Assembly: GCA_018651745.1 (NCBI GenBank)
Contig: JABIDL010000041.1
Coordinates: 26,009-90,008 of the forward strand
Direction of reading: 5' to 3'
Source: Candidatus Neomarinimicrobiota bacterium
GTDB taxonomy: Bacteria; Fidelibacterota; Marinisomatia; Marinisomatales; TCS55
Length of the DNA: 64,000 bases
The notes beneath the pieces are model-generated. The model was not told the DNA's origin and did no database searches. It was given only the letters and a program-made list of their open reading frames with translations. Positions 8,686 to 18,436 of the stretch are shown here, piece after piece (the first letter of the stretch is position 1; every line of letters begins with the position of its first letter). The position numbers were made by a program, and so were the translations under genes.

Positions 8686-10598
8686 TTTTTGATGCAAAAA
8701 TACCACCAGGAGATTTAAAAGATAAATGGACAAATTATCGATCTAGTCTTTCATTGGTGAGTCCGGCAAATAAACGAAAACTTGATATCATTATTATTGG
8801 AACAGGGTTAGCAGGAGCATCCGCCGCTTCGTCTCTTGCGGAAATGGGATACAATGTAAAAGCATTTTGTTTTCAGGACAGTTCGCGCCGTGCCCATTCT
8901 ATTGCTGCACAAGGTGGAATCAATGCTGCAAAAAATTATCAAAATGATGGAGACAGCATTTATCGTTTATTTTACGATACAATTAAAGGAGGGGATTATC
9001 GTTCCCGGGAAGCAAATGTTTACCGATTGTCGGAAGTAAGTGGAAATATTATTGACCAATGTGTAGCGCAGGGCGTTCCGTTTGCTCGGGATTATGGTGG
9101 AACGCTAGATAATCGTTCTTTTGGTGGTGTTCAGGTCTCTCGCACGTTTTATGCACGCGGGCAAACCGGCCAACAATTATTACTTGGAGCGTACAGTGCG
9201 CTTAACCGTCAGATTTCTATGGGCCGAGTTGAAATGTTTAGTAAACATGAAATACTTGATGTTGTTATGATTGATGGAAAAGCCCGTGGTGTAATTGCTA
9301 GAAATCTCATCACCGGCGAATTAGAGCGGCATTTCGGGCATGCAGTGGTACTTGCAACCGGCGGCTATGGGAATGTGTTTTATTTGTCAACCAATGCAAT
9401 GGGAAGCAATGTAACCGCAATATGGAAGGCTTTTAAAAAAGGTGCCATGTTTGGGAATCCCTGTTTTACTCAAATTCATCCAACGTGCATCCCGGTTTCT
9501 GGGGATTATCAATCAAAATTAACTCTGATGTCCGAATCACTCAGAAATGATGGCCGTATCTGGGTGCCGAAAAAACAGGGTGACACAAGACAGCCGAATG
9601 ATATTCCCGAAGATGAGAGGGATTATTATCTTGAACGGAGATATCCGGCTTTTGGGAATCTTGTTCCAAGAGACATTGCTTCGCGTGCGGCAAAAGAACG
9701 GTGTGATAGCGGATATGGCGTTGGACCAACGGGGCAAGCTGTTTACTTAGATTTTAAAGATGCAATCGACCAGATGGGCAAAGAAGTAGTGAGTTCAAAA
9801 TATGGAAATTTATTTGAAATGTATATGAAGATTACCAATGATGATCCATATGAACAGCCAATGAGGATTTATCCGGCAGTTCATTATACAATGGGTGGTC
9901 TTTGGGTGGATTACAATCTAATGACAACGGTGCCCGGGTTATTTGCTATTGGTGAGTGTAATTATTCTGATCATGGAGCAAATCGTCTAGGCGCATCTGC
10001 TCTTATGCAAGGATTGGCAGACGGTTATTTTATTCTTCCTTATACTATTGGTACATATTTGGTAAACGAAATCAACTCAACGGGGGTTGATATAAATCAT
10101 GAAGCATTTTCTCAAGCCGAACAAGAAACAAAAGATCGAATTGATAAATTAATTAATAACAACGGAAACAAAACGGTTGAAAGCCTTCACAGAGATTTGG
10201 GGGTTATAATGTGGGATTATTGTGGAATGGCTCGCAATGCAGAAGGACTGAAAAAAGCATTGGATAAAATCCAGGAATTAAAATCTGATTTTTGGAAAAA
10301 TGTAAAGGTTCCCGGGGAAAATGATGAACTTAATCTTGAGTTAGAAAAAGCAGAACGTGTCGCTGATTTTATTGAATTAGGCGAGGTAATGATACGAGAC
10401 GCACTTGATAGAGAAGAATCGTGTGGTGGGCATTTTCGTGAAGAGTATCAAACAGAAGAAGGTGAAGCTCTTCGTAATGATGACAGTAATTTACACGTAT
10501 CTGCCTGGGAGTATAAAGGATCAAAAAATCCGGCAATTTGTCATAAGGAACCCCTTGTGTTTGAAACCGTTACTCCAACCCAGCGGAGTTATAAATGA
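8682..10598 (+). CDS. sdhA: Succinate dehydrogenase/fumarate reductase flavoprotein subunit
   Basis: A 638-residue flavoprotein. The dinucleotide fold [20 protein letters not shown] lies near residues 35-55, and the flavin-linking segment reads [17 protein letters not shown], whose histidine normally carries covalent FAD. Catalytic-site segments follow: [29 protein letters not shown] and [18 protein letters not shown]. It oxidises succinate to fumarate, or the reverse. Length fits the Bacteroidetes-type subunit, longer than the proteobacterial one. It overlaps sdhC and sdhB by ATGA junctions. Direction of the reaction in the cell cannot be told from sequence. Confidence 0.96.
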   Translation: MIFDAKIPPGDLKDKWTNYRSSLSLVSPANKRKLDIIIIGTGLAGASAASSLAEMGYNVKAFCFQDSSRRAHSIAAQGGINAAKNYQNDGDSIYRLFYDTIKGGDYRSREANVYRLSEVSGNIIDQCVAQGVPFARDYGGTLDNRSFGGVQVSRTFYARGQTGQQLLLGAYSALNRQISMGRVEMFSKHEILDVVMIDGKARGVIARNLITGELERHFGHAVVLATGGYGNVFYLSTNAMGSNVTAIWKAFKKGAMFGNPCFTQIHPTCIPVSGDYQSKLTLMSESLRNDGRIWVPKKQGDTRQPNDIPEDERDYYLERRYPAFGNLVPRDIASRAAKERCDSGYGVGPTGQAVYLDFKDAIDQMGKEVVSSKYGNLFEMYMKITNDDPYEQPMRIYPAVHYTMGGLWVDYNLMTTVPGLFAIGECNYSDHGANRLGASALMQGLADGYFILPYTIGTYLVNEINSTGVDINHEAFSQAEQETKDRIDKLINNNGNKTVESLHRDLGVIMWDYCGMARNAEGLKKALDKIQELKSDFWKNVKVPGENDELNLELEKAERVADFIELGEVMIRDALDREESCGGHFREEYQTEEGEALRNDDSNLHVSAWEYKGSKNPAICHKEPLVFETVTPTQRSYK

Positions 10599-11347
10599 GC
10601 GATCTAAATTTAACGCTTAAAATTTGGAGGCAGCCTTCTTCAACTAAACCCGGGAAATTTGAAAGATATTCTGTTGATGGAATAAACTCACACATGTCCT
10701 TTCTTGAAATGTTGGATGTGTTAAATGAAACATTAATTGAAACCGGGGATACGCCAATTGCATTCGATCATGATTGTAGGGAGGGAATTTGTGGTGCCTG
10801 CTCTATGGTTATTAATGGGCGTCCACATGGACCATTAAAATCGACAACGGTCTGCCAGCTTCACATGTTTAATTTTAAAGATGGCGATACGATTACAGTA
10901 GAACCTTGGCGCGCCCGGCCTTTTCCAATAATTAAAGATTTGGTTGTGGATAGAAGCTCATTTGATCGAATTATGTATTCGGGTGGATATATTTCGGTGA
11001 ATACAGGAAGCGCACCCGATGGAAATGCCACATTAATTTCTCAGCCGGTTGTGCAGGAAGCGTTTGATGCTGCTGCCTGTATTGGCTGTGGTGCCTGTGT
11101 TGCGGTTTGTAAAAATGCGTCTGCGAGTTTATTTGTTGCAGCAAAAGTTTCGCAACTAGCATTACTTCCACAGGGACAACCTGAAAGAACAGAAAGAGTA
11201 ATGAATATGGTTTCCAAAATGGATGAGGAAGGGTTCGGTCATTGTACCAATACGGCAGCCTGCGAAGCGGAGTGCCCAAAAGATATATCTATAGGTCATA
11301 TAGCAAGGATGAACAGGGAATTCAATACTGCCAATCTATCAGACTGA
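10595..11347 (+). CDS. sdhB: Succinate dehydrogenase iron-sulfur subunit
   Basis: A 250-residue protein carrying the three expected clusters. The [2Fe-2S] ligands are in [18 protein letters not shown], and the [4Fe-4S] and [3Fe-4S] ligands in [16 protein letters not shown] and [13 protein letters not shown]. It relays electrons from SdhA to the cytochrome b subunit. The start overlaps the sdhA stop by 4 bases. A terminator hairpin follows 23 bases after the stop, ending the sdh unit against the convergent tonB operon. Confidence 0.96.
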   Translation: MSDLNLTLKIWRQPSSTKPGKFERYSVDGINSHMSFLEMLDVLNETLIETGDTPIAFDHDCREGICGACSMVINGRPHGPLKSTTVCQLHMFNFKDGDTITVEPWRARPFPIIKDLVVDRSSFDRIMYSGGYISVNTGSAPDGNATLISQPVVQEAFDAAACIGCGACVAVCKNASASLFVAAKVSQLALLPQGQPERTERVMNMVSKMDEEGFGHCTNTAACEAECPKDISIGHIARMNREFNTANLSD

Positions 11348-11370
11348 CATTGACAGTAACCAGAAATAAA

Positions 11371-11397
11371 AAAGCCACTTTAAAAGTGGCTTTTTTG
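11371..11397. terminator. Bidirectional terminator between sdhB and tonB
   Basis: An almost perfect inverted repeat: AAAGCCACTTT at 11371-11381 and AAAGTGGCTTT at 11383-11393, flanked by A on one side and a run of six T on the other. It can end transcription from both the sdh operon and the convergent tonB operon. Confidence 0.85.
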
Positions 11398-12030
11398 TTA
11401 ATTCTTCAGTCGGAAATTAACCGGGATTGAAATCCAAACGCCAACCGGACGATCCCTTTGTTTGGCTGGTGTAAATCGAGTTTTTCGAATCGCTTCCATT
11501 GCAGCTTCATCTAGCCCGGTATTTGGAATGCCTTTTAAAACTTTCATTTCTTGTACTCGACCTTTTTTATCTATGAAGACTTGAATTACTACAGTTCCTT
11601 CAATACCAGCTTCTTGAGCAATATCAGGATATTTTGGACTGATTCGTGAAAGGGGTTGTGGCGGATCATCGTATGGAATGAAAACTACATTGGGTCCTTC
11701 GGGCGGTGGAGGCGGAGCGCCCCACGGATCAAAGCCTTCCAGATCAAATTCATCTAATGTAACGTCATCAGCGATATCTTCACTTTCTGATTCCACAGGT
11801 ACAGATGGACGGGCTGGTGGCGGCGGTTGATCAAATTGTTCAGTTTGGGGAATGTCAATTTGTTCGATAATAATCTGAACTTCTTCATCTAGTTCCATTA
11901 CGGTAGCGCTTCTGGGAAAAATAAGAAACCCAAATGTAATCAGCAATATACCCGTCAGCCCTGCCAAACGTACCGTTATTCGATATTGTTTTTTTAAAGA
12001 GAGCAAACCGTTTGGACTTAGGCCCACCAT
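11398..12030 (-). CDS. tonB: Energy transducer TonB
   Basis: A 210-residue protein with one N-terminal membrane helix (about residues 17-38), a proline- and acid-rich periplasmic spacer containing QPPPPARPSVPVE, and a C-terminal TonB domain: IAQEAGIEGTVVIQVFIDKK, then LDEAAMEAIRKTRFTPAKQR and PVGVWISIPVNFRL. It transmits proton-motive force from the ExbB/ExbD motor to outer-membrane receptors. It is last in exbB-exbD-exbD-tonB; its ATG shares one base with the upstream stop. A receptor fragment lies at the right end of the window, though nothing links the two specifically. Confidence 0.93.
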   Translation of the reverse strand: MVGLSPNGLLSLKKQYRITVRLAGLTGILLITFGFLIFPRSATVMELDEEVQIIIEQIDIPQTEQFDQPPPPARPSVPVESESEDIADDVTLDEFDLEGFDPWGAPPPPPEGPNVVFIPYDDPPQPLSRISPKYPDIAQEAGIEGTVVIQVFIDKKGRVQEMKVLKGIPNTGLDEAAMEAIRKTRFTPAKQRDRPVGVWISIPVNFRLKN

Positions 12031-12440
12031 TAATCTACAGCAGTTTTAGTTGAATAGTTTAGCTTCAGGGCATCTGCTTTACGAAGTTCTATATGTAATC
12101 CCGATATAAGTTCCATTTTTGCGGATCCATCAGCTTTTAACGAAACGGTTAATTGTGGATCGGAAACACGTTTTTCATACATGACATTCCTAACGCTTTT
12201 AACATCATAGAGTTTATCTTCTATGGAAACAAGACCATCTTTAGATACCCATATATGAGATGTATGTCGTTTTGATTTAAGTTTTTCAATTCGCTTTGCA
12301 CGTGGAAGCTCAATTGGAAGGCCGGAATATTCTCTGAGAACGGTTGTAACCATGAAAAAGATGAGTAACATAAAAATAATGTCCGGCATGGATGCAGTTG
12401 GAATCTCGGTATCAAGTTGAGTTTTTCTGGCAAAAGACAT
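12030..12440 (-). CDS. exbD: ExbD/TolR family motor protein, second copy
   Basis: A 136-residue protein with a single N-terminal membrane helix containing the functional aspartate in the motif PTASMPDIIFMLLIFFMV, then a periplasmic domain rich in charged residues. ExbD dimers sit in the ExbB pore and use the aspartate for proton passage. Two ExbD paralogs in a row with one ExbB is a pattern common in Bacteroidetes-related bacteria. It shares junction bases with both neighbours, so it is translated from the same message. Confidence 0.92.
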   Translation of the reverse strand: MSFARKTQLDTEIPTASMPDIIFMLLIFFMVTTVLREYSGLPIELPRAKRIEKLKSKRHTSHIWVSKDGLVSIEDKLYDVKSVRNVMYEKRVSDPQLTVSLKADGSAKMELISGLHIELRKADALKLNYSTKTAVD

Positions 12441-12835
12441 TAATCGGAATCCGCTATTGAAATCCTAGTTGCATTTGCCATTTTTAATTGGTCGATGACA
12501 GATATGTAAGATTTATAAGGTGTTTTATTATGTGCCTTAACTGAAATAATGAGCTTATTGTTTTCTTTTATTTTTTGTCTAATGACTCGATTGATTTCGC
12601 TTACAGGTGTGGGTTCGTCACCAAGAAGAACTTGTCCAGAAGAATTAATAAGACAATTGAGAATATTTTTTTTCTTGATTTCCATCTCTTGCCCCTCAGC
12701 GGGCAGAACGATACCAAGCCCCTTATCCATATCAATCGTAGTTGTTACAAGGAAAAATATGAGAAGCAGAAAGGCAATATCTGCCATAGATGAGGTGGGT
12801 ATTGCACCTCCCTTTATGCGCCGCTTGCCGGCCAT
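12440..12835 (-). CDS. exbD: ExbD/TolR family motor protein, first copy
   Basis: A 131-residue ExbD paralog with the helix motif PTSSMADIAFLLLIFFLVTT, including the proton-carrying aspartate. The periplasmic part, with GQVLLGDEPTPVSEINRVIR, is typical of biopolymer transport proteins. It differs clearly from its neighbour, so this is an old duplication and not a recent repeat. It starts 3 bases after the exbB stop. Confidence 0.92.
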   Translation of the reverse strand: MAGKRRIKGGAIPTSSMADIAFLLLIFFLVTTTIDMDKGLGIVLPAEGQEMEIKKKNILNCLINSSGQVLLGDEPTPVSEINRVIRQKIKENNKLIISVKAHNKTPYKSYISVIDQLKMANATRISIADSD

Positions 12836-12838
12836 TAT

Positions 12839-13456
12839 TTATGCCTTTTTATTTTCTAGTTCGTAGAGCTGATCTACAAGTTGGATAGAATGTTCTTCCA
12901 TATCTTGAATTAGTTTATCAATTCTTGATACAAAAAAGTTCTGACACACTTGAATAATCATAGCTGTAATAAGTCCAAAAGCAGTAGTTAATAACGCTTG
13001 GGATATGCCTCCCGCAACAACGGCGGGTGAAATATCATTTGCCGCTTTGATTGCATCGAAAGCGCTAATCATTCCTACAACAGTTCCGGTAAATCCAATC
13101 ATAGGTGCGATAGTGATTACAGCATTTAACCAAATCATATTTTTTTCTAAAAAAGCCATTTCAAGCGAACCCGCATTTTGAATTGCTTTTTCGACAGTTT
13201 CAATTCCACGATGGATTCTTGAGAGCCCCGCATGGAAAATCTCTGCAACGGGTCCATGTGTATCTTCGCATAATTTTAATGCCGCTTCAGGACCTTTATC
13301 GTTTATTAAGTTTGTTACATCATCATAAAACCTTTTTGAGTCGATGGAAGATTTCAATAATGAATATGCACGTTCTCCTACAAACATTAGTCCGAAAACC
13401 AATGAGACCAAAATAGGCCACATGAAAGAGCCGCCATCTATGAAATATTGTACCAT
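12839..13456 (-). CDS. exbB: MotA/TolQ/ExbB proton channel protein
   Basis: A 205-residue protein with three membrane helices: one N-terminal (FMWPILVSLVFGLMFVGERA) and two in the C-terminal half around IAPMIGFTGTVVGMISAFDA and GISQALLTTAFGLITAMI, the signature region of the family. It forms the pentameric stator channel that, with ExbD, energises TonB. A strong ribosome site, GGAGG on the minus strand at 13465-13469, lies 8 bases before the ATG. The S41 protease gene lies upstream with an 82-base gap, so exbB may have its own promoter. Confidence 0.94.
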   Translation of the reverse strand: MVQYFIDGGSFMWPILVSLVFGLMFVGERAYSLLKSSIDSKRFYDDVTNLINDKGPEAALKLCEDTHGPVAEIFHAGLSRIHRGIETVEKAIQNAGSLEMAFLEKNMIWLNAVITIAPMIGFTGTVVGMISAFDAIKAANDISPAVVAGGISQALLTTAFGLITAMIIQVCQNFFVSRIDKLIQDMEEHSIQLVDQLYELENKKA

Positions 13457-13538
13457 AGGTTGTACCTCCGTGTAATGATTATGTTAATAAAATTATATAA
13501 GTTCATTTTCCTCGGTTCATTAAATACTGACGCGGAAT

Positions 13539-15158
13539 TTACTGCGAAGAATTCAAGAATGCAGTAGCTTCGTCAAAGAAAGTAAATGCAGTCATTATTT
13601 GTTCATCAGCGAGAATTCTTATCCCAAAAGCACTATCTTTTCCCCACCGGGCGCTAGCGATTTCAGCTCGCAACATTGCGAATAAATATTTTCTATCTAT
13701 ATTCAAATCAGATGTATCTGGCATTATTTCCTGCTCATTTAAGTAGGTTAAAAAATTACTATAATCATCTTCAGATAAGGTACTGTTTTTAAACTCGGTA
13801 TAGTCTCGAAGATCTTCCCAATGTTCGTTTGCATAATTGGACCCCCAATTAAAAAGAAGCCGCTTTGGGTTAGCGATTATTTTTTGTGTACCGGATTGGA
13901 TAGCTGCTTTTTGAGGAATATATTTATCGGGCGTTATTCCACCACCACCATAAACGACTCTTCCAAGTCGGGTATTATACTTTGGTCTTAAATTTTTTAA
14001 CGAATCTATTTTAGCTTCTCGATTCTCGGCATATAGTTCTTTGTAATAATCATAATCTTTACCCTTTTCAAAAGGTCTCTGAATCAATCTTCCACTGGGA
14101 GTGAAATAGCGCGCAATTGTAACTCTAATAGCAGATCCATCTTTCATGGGAATTTGTCTTTGCACCAATCCTTTTCCAAAGCTGGTTTCTCCGACAATTA
14201 ATCCACGATCCAAATCCTGTACAGCGCCTGCAACAATTTCGCTAGCACTTGCAGACCCTCTATTAATTAGGACTATTAGTGGATAATCTTCTCTTCCTTT
14301 TTTGGGGTTGGCAATAAAAGTTTGTTCAAGTTGATTTTGCTTACCTTTGGTGAATACCAGCGTATCTGGCCGCGCGATAAACATATTTGCTGTTTCTGCT
14401 GCTTGCTCAAGATAACCTCCGCTATTCATTCTTAAATCAAGAATAAGTTGGGTCATTCCTGAATTTTCAAGTTTTTTAATTGACGCTTTCATTTCCTTAG
14501 ATGTTGAAGCTGAAAAGCGCGTGAGCCAAATGTATCCTGTTTTTTCATCGAGCATTGTAGCTGCGCGTACGCTGTAAATCGGGATATCATCGCGAATAAT
14601 GGTAACCGGAAATTCTTCACCACCAATTCTTCTAATTAACAAATCTACACTAGTCCCTTTTGGGCCACGAAGGGTTTGAAAGACTTCTTCTTTTGTGATA
14701 TTGTATGCATCTTCACCATTAATACTTGTTATTTGATCCCCGGGGAGTAACCCGACACGCTCAGAGGGGCTGTCGGCCACGGGCGAGATAACTGTGATGT
14801 ACCCATTTAAAATATCAAATTCAATTCCGATTCCTTGAAATTTCCCCCGAAAAAGTTCATCAACAGTTTTTTGTTTTTTTGCAGGAATATAAATTGAATG
14901 CGGGTCAAGTTCTTTCATGATGCCGGAAAAAGCGCCATCCATAAGTTGTTCCATATCCACATCTTCAAAATAAAGTTCATTCACATGAATTAATATTTGA
15001 TTCAGTGTCCTCATCTTGTTTTCAAGAACATTATAGGGATTTTGAGCAGAGAAAAACTGCTGCTGGAAAAATGGGCCTGCAATAAATAGGGTTAACATAA
15101 TCCCCGAAAACCACAGAAAAATCCGGCTTTTAGTTTTGTTTTGTTTAGGATATTTCAT
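13539..15158 (-). CDS. S41 family carboxy-terminal processing protease
   Basis: A 539-residue protease with an N-terminal membrane anchor or uncleaved signal (residues about 12-30), a helical part, a PDZ domain (roughly residues 95-175, with GIGIEFDILNGYITVISPVA and GLLPGDQITSINGED), and the S41 core. The catalytic pair is visible in GSASASEIVAG (Ser304) and GETSFGKGLVQ (Lys329). The C-terminal extension of about 150 residues is lineage-specific. Such proteases trim or degrade periplasmic proteins by their C-termini. It lies between an outer-membrane protein gene and the exbB-tonB operon, all on the minus strand; a common envelope role is possible but not shown. Confidence 0.93.
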   Translation of the reverse strand: MKYPKQNKTKSRIFLWFSGIMLTLFIAGPFFQQQFFSAQNPYNVLENKMRTLNQILIHVNELYFEDVDMEQLMDGAFSGIMKELDPHSIYIPAKKQKTVDELFRGKFQGIGIEFDILNGYITVISPVADSPSERVGLLPGDQITSINGEDAYNITKEEVFQTLRGPKGTSVDLLIRRIGGEEFPVTIIRDDIPIYSVRAATMLDEKTGYIWLTRFSASTSKEMKASIKKLENSGMTQLILDLRMNSGGYLEQAAETANMFIARPDTLVFTKGKQNQLEQTFIANPKKGREDYPLIVLINRGSASASEIVAGAVQDLDRGLIVGETSFGKGLVQRQIPMKDGSAIRVTIARYFTPSGRLIQRPFEKGKDYDYYKELYAENREAKIDSLKNLRPKYNTRLGRVVYGGGGITPDKYIPQKAAIQSGTQKIIANPKRLLFNWGSNYANEHWEDLRDYTEFKNSTLSEDDYSNFLTYLNEQEIMPDTSDLNIDRKYLFAMLRAEIASARWGKDSAFGIRILADEQIMTAFTFFDEATAFLNSSQ

Positions 15159-15192
15159 AAAAAGAGGAAACTAGGTTTTAATTGCCGAATAT

Positions 15193-16125
15193 TTACAAAC
15201 CAAAATAAACCATCGCCCTAATGGTCATACCTTGGATGGCAGATTTTGGAGAATCGTCAATTGGATAATGATCATTTAACACCCACCCGCTTTTGGCGAT
15301 AGTGCCTTTATTAAATCCGGCGCTTATTCGTAGTCCCATTCTATCCAGGAATTGCCACTTTATGGCAACATAAGGTTGAAAATTGAAAAAAGTCCCCGTC
15401 AAATTTGTCATATTATGAGTCACGTTTATAGGTATTAAATATTGTCCCTGTAATGTATCAATGGCAGTTTGGATGTTTGATCCTGTTGTATCTACGGGAT
15501 AATAAATAATGCCATTTGTTACTTCGCCATACATATTATTTGAAAACAGATTTCCCCATTCTGGATTGCCGGCAAATTGGTCAAACGATAAATTTACCCT
15601 TCCAATTCCCATTAGCGCCCCAGCTGTAACTTCTAGGTCACGATAAATAGGGACAACATATTCCATGGTAACAGCTCCTAATAAAAATGAAAAGCGAGCT
15701 CGGATGGAAGGTTTTGGGAATTCACTTTCATATGCGACTGCATAATCCCCGGTAGATCCCGGCGTAGGTGCTTGGTATCCGCTTACCGTATCGCGATTTA
15801 CATAAAGATACACTTGGAAAATGTCCGAAATTTCAGCAGATCCCATTCCGGCGTATCCACCAAGTCTCCATCGCCCGGCTATGTGTGTAAATCCCTCTCC
15901 GCCATGTATTACGAATGGGGTTTTAAATTCATCAGGATTTAACCCCAAAGTTTTCAATTGATTACTTCCCGGGATTGAATCCAGTGTCATAAACATAGCG
16001 CTGTACCCGATTCCGCCTCCGTAAAATTCATCTACGGGGAACATATCTCCCTGCGCCTGTGCAGGATTTTGTAATAAAAAGACAGCGAATGCCGTCAGCA
16101 AAATTTTGGTGCGAATATCTGTCAT
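15193..16125 (-). CDS. Secreted outer-membrane beta-barrel-like protein, unknown function
   Basis: A 310-residue protein starting at ATG 16123-16125; the frame is open to a TTG 7 codons earlier, but the ATG gives a normal signal peptide (TKILLTAFAVFLLQNPAQAQ, cut after AQA). The mature part alternates aromatic and glycine-rich strands (FYGGGIGYSAMFM, AGRWRLGGYAGMG, ITAGALMGIGRV-like), and it ends with MTIRAMVYFGL, whose last residues resemble a barrel C-terminus. I recognise no specific family. It is divergent from the large repeat-protein genes at 16346 with a 220-base shared upstream region, so it may be co-regulated with them, and it is followed by the S41 protease after 34 bases. Confidence 0.7.
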   Translation of the reverse strand: MTDIRTKILLTAFAVFLLQNPAQAQGDMFPVDEFYGGGIGYSAMFMTLDSIPGSNQLKTLGLNPDEFKTPFVIHGGEGFTHIAGRWRLGGYAGMGSAEISDIFQVYLYVNRDTVSGYQAPTPGSTGDYAVAYESEFPKPSIRARFSFLLGAVTMEYVVPIYRDLEVTAGALMGIGRVNLSFDQFAGNPEWGNLFSNNMYGEVTNGIIYYPVDTTGSNIQTAIDTLQGQYLIPINVTHNMTNLTGTFFNFQPYVAIKWQFLDRMGLRISAGFNKGTIAKSGWVLNDHYPIDDSPKSAIQGMTIRAMVYFGL

Positions 16126-16345
16126 GATAATAGAATGAAATAACAATTTAGAAAAATAGCCGTGAATATCAAACGTCTAATAATCAGATTTTATCCTATT
16201 TTGATCTACCTTGTTTGGCAGATCCTTTTAATTTGATTATTCCGAGGGGCCACTCTATATTTGCCGAGAATCTGAGGTAAGGGAATAGTAACAACGATGA
16301 TATTTTCACCGTTAAAACCTCCCTTAAATATGGTATTGAGTAAAC

Positions 16346-18436
16346 ATGAATGGAATGAAGGGAATCGTTTGCGGTTGGATTTATCCAATTATCGTTTTCG
16401 TTGTGATGGTCTCACTAACGACAGCCGGTGATATGTACATTATTTCTGGATATGATTTGGACAAAGATGGATTCGGAGAATTCATCCTTATTGATCAAGG
16501 TGCAAATCCAACCGTCCGATATATTGAGCTTACGAAAAAGATGAACCACGTGAATTTATGGTCTAAATCCTTAGATGATTTTCCGTTCATTTTGAGCCAT
16601 GTTGAAATGATTTCCAATAGTGATTCAACCACAACTTTTCTTGTATTAAGCGGCCCCAATTTGAACGTAAGATCTGATAATAAATTAATTTCCCTTGAGG
16701 GATTTCAATGGAAAGATTCCACATTTTCTGACCTTGGCGCGCCTCTTATCTCTGGGAAAAAGAAGGGCGATCGTCTTAGACTAGAGCACATTTCATATTC
16801 TTCAGAATTAAATCTCGTAGCCATTTCTGTGAATAGCCCCACCCGGGAAGTTTTGATTTATCAACCCGAATTATATTCCACAACTTTTGCATCAGTTGGG
16901 ATTATCGATTCTCTTTTAATGAAAAACGGTCTCGGAAAAATAATGTGTGAATGGTTTGGCACTGAAAATAACCCCCTTTTAGCTGTATTTTCGTTGGAAT
17001 CTGATTCTATTAGTGTGGATGTGTTTAATAACAATTCGCTGGACTATCCGGAATTCTCAGAAGTTTTTCCGATTCCAGAATTGTCCCTTTATCCCTTTTC
17101 AATCAAGGTGCGAGATTTGTCCGGAGATGGATTTAATGATATATTGTTACCGTTTACAAATGATGATATTTATTCAATTACAATTGAAGACTCTTCGCTG
17201 AAATTTTTCAAGACATACCTTAGCCAGTCAGGACTCTTTACGCTACCACCCACCGCGAATGAATCAGAAATCAATACATTTCTAGAAGCTCAAATCAACG
17301 CAGGCTTGATTGATTCAGATTTTTTAATGATTCTTGAGAGCGAATTTCCGGATTCTGTTTCTCTGGCATTTATAGACACTATATCTGTTGGTGACACAGT
17401 TTTAATTTCAGCGATGCCTGATTCATCATCAGGGTTTTACAGTTTTAGATGGACCCGTCACCAACCGGACTCCGCATATTTTGATCCCCATTCTGGTTCA
17501 ATCCGGTGGATTCCTAGCGATGAAGATATTGGGCATCATATTTTTTCTTATTCATTTAAAATCCGCGTCAATGAATCACTTATTGAAGATGTTGATGAAT
17601 TTGGGGATCGTCACCAAATAATTCCTGTATTGATTCCGGGCGACAGTACTTGGGGTTTGGTTGTTGTTGATTCAACCCAATGGTATCCGCCTCCCGTTAT
17701 ACATCCACCATTCAAGAAAAAAATATTTTCAATGGCCGTTCGAACGAATGAGTATGATTCTACTGCCTATACTTTCAAAGGTAAAGCATCTTACCAATTA
17801 GAGACCGAAGTGCTTCCGGGGCGAACAGGTTTACACCATTCCATTTCTACCAATATTGAATCCTTACCACGCGAAGATGAAATTTCATTTTCCCTTCGTT
17901 CGTCTTCAGCCGATACTATGCCCCAATTAAAGTTATCCGTTATTCACGATTTAAATTCAAATGTGCTTTCTGTAACACTTAATCCTGCATTAGATTCCAT
18001 TCCTCAAACGTTTTATCCGGGAGATTGGGATCGAGACCTTTTAGGTTTTCCTGAATATTTGTTTCACGGGTTTGAGCAAGATTTAATTATGGATTCATTA
18101 GAAAATTCAATCGTTTTTCATGAAGGAGAATCTGCAATACAAACAGATTCTTTATCTCAATGGATTGAGGTTATTGGACCATCAAGACCAGACCATGTTG
18201 TAAGGATTTTATTTAATGCTGGCGACTTATATGAAATTAGAGGAACAGTTAGATTCCGAGATGATGGCTCTGCAACCACAATATCAGAATTCAGGTTTTC
18301 TGATGAATTTTATTCTACACATATAATAACAAATCTTATTCATTCGGATGATGATTTCACTAGAGCGATACCACTTCCATCGGTAAAATTGAAAAACAAA
18401 ATTCCTGCATTAAATTCGGAAGTAATAAACCCATGA
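16346..18436 (+). CDS. Secreted FG-GAP/Ig-like repeat protein, shorter paralog
   Basis: A 696-residue protein with an N-terminal signal peptide (about residues 8-28). Two calcium-type FG-GAP motifs are visible: DLDKDGFGEFILI near residue 36 and DLSGDGFNDILLPF near residue 255. One Ig-like repeat follows, with FDPHSGSIRWIPSDEDIG near residue 380. The same order and wording occur in the larger gene immediately downstream, so the two are paralogs; this one has a single Ig-like unit and a different C-terminal half. The stop overlaps the next start (ATGA), so both are made from one message. Such modules usually mediate surface adhesion or protein contacts; the true role is unknown. Confidence 0.75.
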   Translation: MNGMKGIVCGWIYPIIVFVVMVSLTTAGDMYIISGYDLDKDGFGEFILIDQGANPTVRYIELTKKMNHVNLWSKSLDDFPFILSHVEMISNSDSTTTFLVLSGPNLNVRSDNKLISLEGFQWKDSTFSDLGAPLISGKKKGDRLRLEHISYSSELNLVAISVNSPTREVLIYQPELYSTTFASVGIIDSLLMKNGLGKIMCEWFGTENNPLLAVFSLESDSISVDVFNNNSLDYPEFSEVFPIPELSLYPFSIKVRDLSGDGFNDILLPFTNDDIYSITIEDSSLKFFKTYLSQSGLFTLPPTANESEINTFLEAQINAGLIDSDFLMILESEFPDSVSLAFIDTISVGDTVLISAMPDSSSGFYSFRWTRHQPDSAYFDPHSGSIRWIPSDEDIGHHIFSYSFKIRVNESLIEDVDEFGDRHQIIPVLIPGDSTWGLVVVDSTQWYPPPVIHPPFKKKIFSMAVRTNEYDSTAYTFKGKASYQLETEVLPGRTGLHHSISTNIESLPREDEISFSLRSSSADTMPQLKLSVIHDLNSNVLSVTLNPALDSIPQTFYPGDWDRDLLGFPEYLFHGFEQDLIMDSLENSIVFHEGESAIQTDSLSQWIEVIGPSRPDHVVRILFNAGDLYEIRGTVRFRDDGSATTISEFRFSDEFYSTHIITNLIHSDDDFTRAIPLPSVKLKNKIPALNSEVINP

